Source: Actinomycetes bacterium
GTDB lineage: Bacteria; Actinomycetota; Acidimicrobiia; Acidimicrobiales; Palsa-688
Direction of reading: 5' to 3'
Assembly (NCBI GenBank): GCA_021811865.1
Contig: JAKAQB010000037.1
Location: forward strand, 1-34,955
DNA length: 34,955 bases
The position numbers were made by a program, and so were the translations under genes. The notes beneath the pieces were generated by a model, which ran no database searches, was not told where the DNA came from, and saw nothing but the letters and a program-made list of their open reading frames with translations. Below are positions 29,797-34,955 of the stretch, piece by piece. The stretch's first letter is position 1, and every line of letters begins with the position of its first letter.

Positions 29797-31245
29797 TCAG
29801 CCCGGGTTGCAGGCCGCCCTCCGCCTACCCGCGTCCGGCGCGGCGGCGCCGGCCGGCATGAAGTCGCCGGTCGAGGCGTCCTGGACGTAGCCGACGGGGG
29901 CCGGGTCGCCGGCTGCGATCGACGCCACGCCGGCGAGCAGGCGGTCGATGTCCTCGCCTCCGGTGTTGATGCCGGCGCTGGCACGCACCGCTCCCGGCAT
30001 GGCGCTCCTATCGCCGCCCCGGACCTCGCTGCGGTAGCGAGCGACGTCGTCGGGGGTGAGGCCGAGGAGGCGGATCAGGTAGGGGTGGGCGCAGAAGCAG
30101 CCATGTCTCACGGCCACGGCGTGCTCGGCGCTGAGCCTGGCAGCGACGAGGGAGTGGGGGAGACCATCGACGGTGAACGTGGCCAGCGGAAGGGTCGGCG
30201 TCTCGGGACCGGGGCCGAGCACGCGGACGCCGGGGATGGCCGCCAGCCCGCGGCGGAGCCGGTCGGCGAGAGCGGCGTCGTGCGCCATGATCCGGTCCCA
30301 CCCGATACGGCCGAGCTCCTCGATGGCGGCGTGGAGGGCGACCGCCCCGATGACGTTGGGGGAGCCGGCCTCCTCCCGGTCGGGAGGCGCCGTCCACTCC
30401 ACCTCGTCCAGGTCGACCAGGTCCACGGCACCGCCCCCGGCGAGGAAAGGGTCGCCGTCGGCGAAGGCGTCCCGCGGCCCGATCAGGATCCCCGCACCGA
30501 AGGGGGCGTACATCTTGTGCCCGGACCAGGCAACGAAGTCGGCGCCGGGCGGCAGGGGGGCGTGCGCGGCCAGTTGCGCCCCGTCGACGAGGACACGAAC
30601 GCCCCGCCGGTGGGCGGCGACGATGATCTCCTCCACCGGAGGGCACCATCCGGAGACGTTGGAGGCCGCCGTGACCGCAAGCAGAACCGGGGTCGGCCCG
30701 GCGTCGAGCGCCTCGAGGACGTCGTCGAGCGTGAAGGTCCCGTCCGGTCCTGCCTCGACAAAGCGGCGCCGGCAGAAGCGGGCCCAGGGGAGGAGGTTGG
30801 CGTGGTGTTCGGCGACGGTGGTGACGACCGTGTCGGTGGCGCTGAGCCGGAGCCGGTAGGCGAGGTGGTTGACGGCCTCGGTCGTGTTGCGGCAGATGAC
30901 GGCGACGTCGTCACCCGACGGGTCGCGCCCGGCGAACGCGAGCGCCGCCGACCGGGCGTCCTCGTAGGCGGCGGTGGCCAGCTGGGACTTGTAGCCGGCG
31001 CCCCGGTGGACCGAGGCGTACCAGGGGACGAACTCAGCGACCCTGGCCGCCACGGCGGGCAGGGCCCCGGTCGAGGCGGCGGCGTCGAGGTTGACGTACC
31101 GGCGCTCGCTGCCGCCGGCGCAGGGCACCACCGTTTCGTCACCGACCAGGGCCGCGAGGGGCGCTCCTACCGGCTGGGGCGAGGCCCTCCCGCCCTCAGC
31201 GGCGGTCGGGGCGCTCCCGCCCTCAGCGGCGGCCGGGGCGTCCAT
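29797..31245 (-). CDS. Class V aminotransferase, cysteine-desulfurase-like
   Basis: 482 aa, a PLP enzyme of fold type I. Lys244 in AWSGHKMYAPFGAG should bind PLP; D221 and Q224 (VDGAQLAAHAP), H147/H148 in EHHANLLPW, and the late loop AVRHGCFCAHPYL (C383, C385) match SufS/selenocysteine-lyase-like members. The sulfur acceptor genes sufBCDU/iscU are absent here, so it could be a stand-alone desulfurase, a cysteine/selenocysteine lyase, or an epimerase-like relative. The first ~45 residues are low complexity (AAEGG repeats). ATG 31245 is chosen, but a later start near residue 27 (GTG) is possible. It is convergent with PIG-L. Confidence 0.85.
   Translation of the reverse strand: MDAPAAAEGGSAPTAAEGGRASPQPVGAPLAALVGDETVVPCAGGSERRYVNLDAAASTGALPAVAARVAEFVPWYASVHRGAGYKSQLATAAYEDARSAALAFAGRDPSGDDVAVICRNTTEAVNHLAYRLRLSATDTVVTTVAEHHANLLPWARFCRRRFVEAGPDGTFTLDDVLEALDAGPTPVLLAVTAASNVSGWCPPVEEIIVAAHRRGVRVLVDGAQLAAHAPLPPGADFVAWSGHKMYAPFGAGILIGPRDAFADGDPFLAGGGAVDLVDLDEVEWTAPPDREEAGSPNVIGAVALHAAIEELGRIGWDRIMAHDAALADRLRRGLAAIPGVRVLGPGPETPTLPLATFTVDGLPHSLVAARLSAEHAVAVRHGCFCAHPYLIRLLGLTPDDVARYRSEVRGGDRSAMPGAVRASAGINTGGEDIDRLLAGVASIAAGDPAPVGYVQDASTGDFMPAGAAAPDAGRRRAACNPG
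31191..31244 (-). repeat. 27-bp in-frame tandem repeat at aminotransferase start
   Basis: Two 27-bp copies (31191-31217, 31218-31244) encode the repeated AAEGG-x-A nonapeptide at the N-terminus of the aminotransferase. They nearly touch another tandem repeat just outside the gene. Confidence 0.8.
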
Positions 31246-31247
31246 GG

Positions 31248-31319
31248 CCGGCCCTGGACCGCCGTGCCGCCAGCGTCGTGGCGCCGGCCCTGGACGGCCG
31301 TGCCGCCAGCGTCGTGGCA
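31248..31319. repeat. 36-bp tandem duplication
   Basis: Two 36-bp copies (31248-31283, 31284-31319) differ at two positions. They start right after the start codon of the aminotransferase on its upstream side, so they may lie in its 5' leader. Confidence 0.88.
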
Positions 31320-31499
31320 CCGGCGGGTGCCGGCGCCCACGCCGGGCGGCCGAGTCTCCGGCTGGGCAGGAGGGCGTGCGCTGGCAGGCATCGTCGAACT
31401 GATCGCTCCACCCCTGCGACCGTAGACCGCTCACCGCGACGGCGTCCATCAGGGGTGACGACGCCCCGACCGAGCATGCTCCCCAGGTCCTCAGCTGCC

Positions 31500-31528
31500 C
31501 TCGCCGCCGCAGATGTCGTGGCGGCGAG
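31500..31528. promoter_or_regulatory. Inverted repeat upstream of the methyltransferase
   Basis: A perfect 9-bp inverted repeat, CTCGCCGCC and GGCGGCGAG, with an 11-base spacer lies 46 bases before the methyltransferase start. It could be an operator or an RNA hairpin; chance pairing in GC-rich DNA is possible. Confidence 0.35.
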
Positions 31529-31573
31529 CTGGTCGTTTGGACACCGGAGCGAGCGCCCCGCCAGGATGGGAAC

Positions 31574-32173
31574 ATGGATGCCGCCTCGTGGGACGACCGC
31601 TACACCGGGAGCGAGCTCGTGTGGTCGGCCGAGCCCAACCAGTTCGTCGAGGCAGAGACCGCGTCGCTGGCACCGGGACGGGCGCTGGACATGGGCGCCG
31701 GCGAGGGTCGCAACGCCATCTGGCTCGCCCAGCAGGGATGGACCGTGTCCGCCGTCGACTTCTCCCGGGTGGGGCTGGCCAAGGGCGAGCACGCCGCAGA
31801 CGAGCTCGGCGTGGGCGCTCGTGTGGAGTGGATCTGCGCCGACGTTCGGACCTGGTCACCGCCGGCGCCGGCATACGACCTCGTCGTTGTCGCCTACCTC
31901 CACCTCGCCCAGGAGGACCTGGCCAGGGTCGTGGCCCACGCCGGGGCCGGCCTGCGACCGGGTGGAAAGCTGGTGGGAGTCGGCCACGACCTCGTGAACC
32001 TGCGGGACGGCGTGGGCGGCCCGCAGGACCCCGCCGTGCTCTGGACGCCCGGGGGGCTGCGCTCCCTGCTCACCAACTCCGGGCTGACCGTCGACACCTG
32101 CTCCACTGTGGAGCGATCGACGCCGGCGGGGACGGCCTACGACACGCTGGTTACAGCCACAGCCCCGGAGTGA
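31574..32173 (+). CDS. SAM-dependent methyltransferase
   Basis: 199 aa, a single class I Rossmann domain. Motif I is ALDMGAGEGRNAIWLA (37-52), motif II ends in AVDFS (64-68), and the post-II Asp is in WICADVRTW; the motif after strand 4 is YDLVVVAYLHL. The layout (WDDRY-x-SELVWS-x-PN near the start) is like TehB- or thiopurine-methyltransferase-like small-molecule enzymes. The substrate is unknown. Weak promoter-like boxes just upstream could give a leaderless message. No metabolic cluster surrounds it. Confidence 0.88.
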   Translation: MDAASWDDRYTGSELVWSAEPNQFVEAETASLAPGRALDMGAGEGRNAIWLAQQGWTVSAVDFSRVGLAKGEHAADELGVGARVEWICADVRTWSPPAPAYDLVVVAYLHLAQEDLARVVAHAGAGLRPGGKLVGVGHDLVNLRDGVGGPQDPAVLWTPGGLRSLLTNSGLTVDTCSTVERSTPAGTAYDTLVTATAPE

Positions 32174-32290
32174 GGCGTCCCAGCAACTGCTCCTCGATTT
32201 CATCGTGCGCCTCCCGGTCCCGGGAGACGGCACCGGCTTCGAAGTCGTGTCGAACCTCCGCGCCGGCGACCTTGGCTTTCTGGGCGAGCA

Positions 32291-32325
32291 AGCCCACAGC
32301 CCACAGCCCACAACCCACAGCCCAC
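32291..32325. repeat. 7-bp tandem repeat, five copies
   Basis: Five consecutive copies of AGCCCAC, the fourth being AACCCAC. This is a microsatellite-like tract whose copy number may vary between strains. Confidence 0.9.
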
Positions 32326-32410
32326 CAAGCCGTCGACCATCCACCTCGGTGCGTTCGATGGAGCTGGGGGCATAGGGGCAGCAATCCGGCCCGCTGTGCA
32401 CCGAGCCCCC

Positions 32411-32497
32411 GCCGGCCCGCCAGTTCCACAGTCACCCCCGCCGGCCCGCCAGTTCCACAGTCACCCCCGCCGGCCCGCCAGTTCCACAGTCACCCCC
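32411..32497. repeat. 29-bp tandem repeat, three copies
   Basis: Three full copies at 32411, 32440 and 32469 are identical over the part I compared, with a partial fourth from 32498 that leads into the end of the FHA-ABC gene. Each contains GCCGGCCCGCCAGTTCCACA. There are no unique spacers, so it is not a CRISPR array. Confidence 0.92.
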
Positions 32498-32511
32498 GCC
32501 GGCTCCCACTG

Positions 32512-34955
32512 TCAACCTGGCGGCACTCCCACTTCCAGCCTGGTGGCGCGCGCCCGCCGGCGACGCGGCTGCCCCAAGGGCACCAGCGCCCACCAGGCAC
32601 CGGCGGCAGAGGCCACGCCCAGCCCGACCAGCGCCCCGACGTCTCCGCCCCAGGTCCCCGCCGAATGCCGGTGTAGAGGGTCGCAACTCCTGGCCGGCGC
32701 CGGCACGGGCGCCGGCGTGAATGTGCCGTTGCAGCCCCGCCGCTGGATCTGGTCGAGGTTCACCGTCGACGCGGCGGCGGAATATCCCCATCGGGCGGAG
32801 CTGAGGTAGCCGAGCTGGTTGATCCCGGCCGTGTGCGAGAGGTTGAACACGGCGCCGGTCAGCAGGAACTGGGCGAACAGGATGACCGGCAGGATGGTCA
32901 GTGCCTTGTCGGCGTTGGAGACGAGCGCGGAGATGAGCAGCCCGAGGGCCATGGCCGCCAACCCGGTGAGCGCCACGACGATGTACAGCTCGATGACAGC
33001 GGAGTGCAGGACGGCCCCGGGCCCGAGGCTCCCTTGGCGGGCGATGCCGAAGACGAGGAGGATGGCGGCCTGCACGAGGGTGACGCCCCCGAGGACCACG
33101 ACCTTGGACGCCACGTAGGCCGACGCGGACGTCCCGATGGCGCGGTCGCGCTCGAGGATGCCGCGCTCCTTCACAATTTCCCGGATGGAGTTGGAAGCGC
33201 CCAGGTAGGTCGCGCCGAGGATCAGCCCGACCAGGACGGTCGGCGCGCTGAGCCGTGAGCCGGGGTTCGTGGCCACCAGGTTGTCGTGGCCGAACACGGC
33301 CATCATCAGCAGTCCCAGGATCGGTGCCTGCAACACGAGCAGCAGGGTGTTGCGGCGGTCGGCAGTGAGGACCGAGAGGTACCGGCGCGTGAGGGTGACG
33401 AACTGCTTGCCCCACGCCGCTCGCTTCGTCGCCGCCGGCGAGGGCGCCGCCCAGCCGGCCCCCGACCCCCCGCCAGCCGCCCAGCCGGCCCCCGACCCCC
33501 CGCCGGCCCCGGAGCCAACCGCCCCAAACCCGCCGGCCGCCGCCGCCACGGCACCGGGCGCCAGGTTCGCCCCCGGCAGGGCCAGCGGCGAGGCAACGTA
33601 CCGCTCCTCGGCGGGGGAGCCGGCGAAGGCCGCTTTTGCTACCCCCTCCGGCGCCTGGTCGAGGTACTGGAAGACGTCGGCGTAGTCGGCCTTGCCGAAC
33701 CAGCCGAGCGCCTCGTCGGGAGGTCCGAAGTACGCCGTCTGCCCGCCGGGCGCCAGGAAGAGCAGGCGGTCGCAACGGTCGAGGCTCTGCGTGCTGTGGG
33801 TGGCAGCAACGATCGTCCGCCCGCCGTCGGCCAGGTCGCGCAGCAGGTGCATCACGGACTTCTCGTAGCCGGGGTCGAGTCCTGAGGTCGGCTCGTCGAG
33901 CACGAGGAGGGACGGCCGGGTCAGCATCTCGATCGCCATGCTGGTCCGCTTGCGCTGACCGCCCGAGAGGCGGGAGACGGCAAGCCCCGCCCGCTGCGTG
34001 AGGCCGAGGTCTGCCATGACCTCCTCGACGCGGTGGAGGCGCTCGGAGGCCGGCACGTCGGGCGGGAAGCGCAGCTCGGCGGCGTACTCGAGCACGCTGC
34101 GCACGGTGAGCTGCTGGTGCAGGACATCGTCCTGTGGGACGTAGCCGATGCGGTTGCGGAGCTCGGCGTAGCTGGCGTAGAGGTCGCGGCCGTTGTAGAG
34201 CACGCGCCCGCCGTCGGCCGGATGGATGCCGATGAGAGCCTTGATGAGAGTCGACTTGCCTGCGCCCGTCGGGCCGAGGACGGCAAGGAAGTGCCCGGCG
34301 TCGAGGCTGAAGCTGACGTCGTCGAGCAAGCGCCGCTGGTTGACGGCCACCACGAGGTCGCGCGCCGCGAAGGTGGCCATCCCCACGTCGACGTACTCCT
34401 CGAGCTGCCCCTGCCACAGCCGGAAGAGGTGGTGGCCGACGCTCACGACCGCCCCCTCGTGGACGGCGGCGCGGCCCTTGATCCGCCGGCCGTCGACGTA
34501 GGTGCCGTTGTGGCTGTCGAGGTCGACGATCTCGTAGCCGGCGCCGGCAGCGCGCAACTCGGCGTGGTGCCGGGACACGAGGAGGTCGGCGATCACTATG
34601 TCGTTGTCGTCGGCGCGGCCGATGCGGGTCCGGGAAGCGGGCTCGTACAGCTGGCTCGGCCGGGCGAGACCGACGCTCCCCGCCCCGACGCTGCCCACCC
34701 CAACGCTCCCGGCCCACTCGGCGCGCCCGATCCGGCCGGGGGCCTGCGGCATCGACGGCCCGACGGCCCCGCCCCGCTCGCCCGTCGCCGCCCCGCCGGC
34801 CGCCGCCGCCCCGCCCCGCTCGCCCGTCGCCGCCCCGCCGGCCGCCGCACCCACGGCCAGCCGCAGCTCCGGCCCGATCCTGGGATGCCCGAGCCGCACG
34901 ACGACCGGCTGGTCTATGACCAGGCGCGCGACCCGCTCGGCGCCCCGGAACGTGC
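32512..34955 (-). CDS. FHA-ABC transporter fusion, 5' end outside window
   Basis: At least 813 residues; the frame is open to the right edge. Order counted from GTG 34899: FHA domain (~82-160: RIGRADDNDIVI, SRHHAEL, SHNGTY), an ABCG-like ATPase (Walker A GPTGAGKST 209-217, signature LSGGQRKR 311-318, Walker B LLVLDEPT 331-338, H-loop His in ATHST), a Gly-rich linker, then an ABC-2 permease with about six membrane segments. This is the architecture of Mycobacterium Rv1747, an exporter whose FHA domains bind phosphothreonine from Ser/Thr kinases. Residues before GTG 34899 (RVARLVIDQPVVVRLGHPRI) look like the first strands of another FHA domain, so the true start is probably beyond the window. 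Substrate unknown. Confidence 0.88.
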   Translation of the reverse strand, partial: TFRGAERVARLVIDQPVVVRLGHPRIGPELRLAVGAAAGGAATGERGGAAAAGGAATGERGGAVGPSMPQAPGRIGRAEWAGSVGVGSVGAGSVGLARPSQLYEPASRTRIGRADDNDIVIADLLVSRHHAELRAAGAGYEIVDLDSHNGTYVDGRRIKGRAAVHEGAVVSVGHHLFRLWQGQLEEYVDVGMATFAARDLVVAVNQRRLLDDVSFSLDAGHFLAVLGPTGAGKSTLIKALIGIHPADGGRVLYNGRDLYASYAELRNRIGYVPQDDVLHQQLTVRSVLEYAAELRFPPDVPASERLHRVEEVMADLGLTQRAGLAVSRLSGGQRKRTSMAIEMLTRPSLLVLDEPTSGLDPGYEKSVMHLLRDLADGGRTIVAATHSTQSLDRCDRLLFLAPGGQTAYFGPPDEALGWFGKADYADVFQYLDQAPEGVAKAAFAGSPAEERYVASPLALPGANLAPGAVAAAAGGFGAVGSGAGGGSGAGWAAGGGSGAGWAAPSPAATKRAAWGKQFVTLTRRYLSVLTADRRNTLLLVLQAPILGLLMMAVFGHDNLVATNPGSRLSAPTVLVGLILGATYLGASNSIREIVKERGILERDRAIGTSASAYVASKVVVLGGVTLVQAAILLVFGIARQGSLGPGAVLHSAVIELYIVVALTGLAAMALGLLISALVSNADKALTILPVILFAQFLLTGAVFNLSHTAGINQLGYLSSARWGYSAAASTVNLDQIQRRGCNGTFTPAPVPAPARSCDPLHRHSAGTWGGDVGALVGLGVASAAGAWWALVPLGQPRRRRARATRLEVGVPPG
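33446..33505 (-). repeat. 30-bp in-frame repeat in ABC-permease linker
   Basis: Two 30-bp copies differing at the last base encode the repeated decapeptide GGGSGAGWAA in the linker between the ATPase and permease parts of the FHA-ABC protein. Confidence 0.88.
34771..34850 (-). repeat. 42-bp in-frame repeat in the FHA-ABC N-terminal linker
   Basis: A 42-bp unit starts at 34771 and again at 34813, the second copy slightly shortened. It encodes the 14-residue repeat GGAATGERGGAAAA between the partial first domain and the complete FHA domain. Confidence 0.85.

Larger units (their letters stand above)
31246..31573. other. Divergent intergenic region with repeats
   Basis: This 328-bp gap lies between the aminotransferase (minus) and methyltransferase (plus) genes. 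It holds a 36-bp tandem duplication (31248-31319) and an inverted repeat (31500-31528). For the plus gene, TTGGAC (31540-31545) with CAGGAT (31562-31567, 6 bases before the ATG) is a weak, possibly leaderless promoter, with two mismatches in the -35, C instead of T at the first -10 position and a spacer of about 16. Nothing convincing is seen for the minus gene. Confidence 0.45.
32174..32511. other. Convergent intergenic region with two tandem repeats
   Basis: This 338-bp gap lies between the methyltransferase (plus) and the FHA-ABC gene (minus), both of which end here. It holds a 7-bp repeat (32291-32325) and a 29-bp repeat (32411-32497). A minus-strand frame of 94 aa spans it, but its middle is translated from the 7-bp repeat, so I do not call it a gene. 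No clear terminator was seen. Confidence 0.5.

Noticed and set aside
32151..32435. 94-aa minus-strand frame with a plausible C-terminal helix (DREAHDEIEEQLLGRL)
   Set aside because: Its middle is translated from the 7-bp repeat, it overlaps the methyltransferase end, has no ribosome-binding site, and I recognise no family.
32411..32497. CRISPR-like array
   Set aside because: The 29-bp units are directly adjacent with no spacers and no cas genes nearby.

Overview
The window is about 35 kb of high-GC DNA (near 70% GC by eye in most lines) with frequent GTG starts and stop/start overlaps. The ribosomal proteins and elongation factors look actinobacterial. An Acidimicrobiia-like lineage is my best guess, by inference only.

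Left part (119-14637): the translation cluster, read right to left on the minus strand. The str operon rpsL-rpsG-fusA-tuf is complete and ends in a perfect 10-bp hairpin. The S10/spc genes follow: rpsJ, then rplC-rplD-rplW-rplB-rpsS-rplV-rpsC-rplP-rpmC-rpsQ-rplN-rplX. rpsJ is cut off from rplC by about 3.4 kb. That insertion holds a class B penicillin-binding protein on the opposite strand, a small J-domain protein and a hicAB toxin-antitoxin locus. The hicAB locus has lower GC (about 60%) and sits between rpsJ and a second, diverged copy of the rpsJ 3' end. hicA is frameshifted by a 5-bp tandem duplication, which puts it in frame with hicB. rplV, rpsC and rpsQ carry long low-complexity extensions.

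Middle (14819-27247): genes for the cell envelope, secretion and signalling. In order they are a polytopic YfhO/GT-C-like membrane protein, a large secreted subtilisin-fold protein that lacks the canonical Asp and His, a PAS-PAS-PAS-GGDEF-EAL protein that appears able to make and break c-di-GMP, and two secreted proteins of unknown function. A frameshifted N-terminal fragment of a PhzF-family gene follows. Two good sigma70-type promoters (TTGACS-N17-TANNNT) are readable upstream of secreted-protein genes.

Right part (27283-34955): a DUF885 protein, a PIG-L/LmbE-type deacetylase with a possibly leaderless message, a class V aminotransferase of the cysteine-desulfurase type, a SAM methyltransferase, and an FHA-ABC-permease fusion (Rv1747-like) that runs off the right edge.

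Short tandem repeats are common. Inside genes their period is a multiple of three, and they encode linkers or the Arg-rich start of signal peptides. Between genes the periods are 7, 29 and 36 bp. No tRNA, rRNA, CRISPR array, transposase or integrase was seen.
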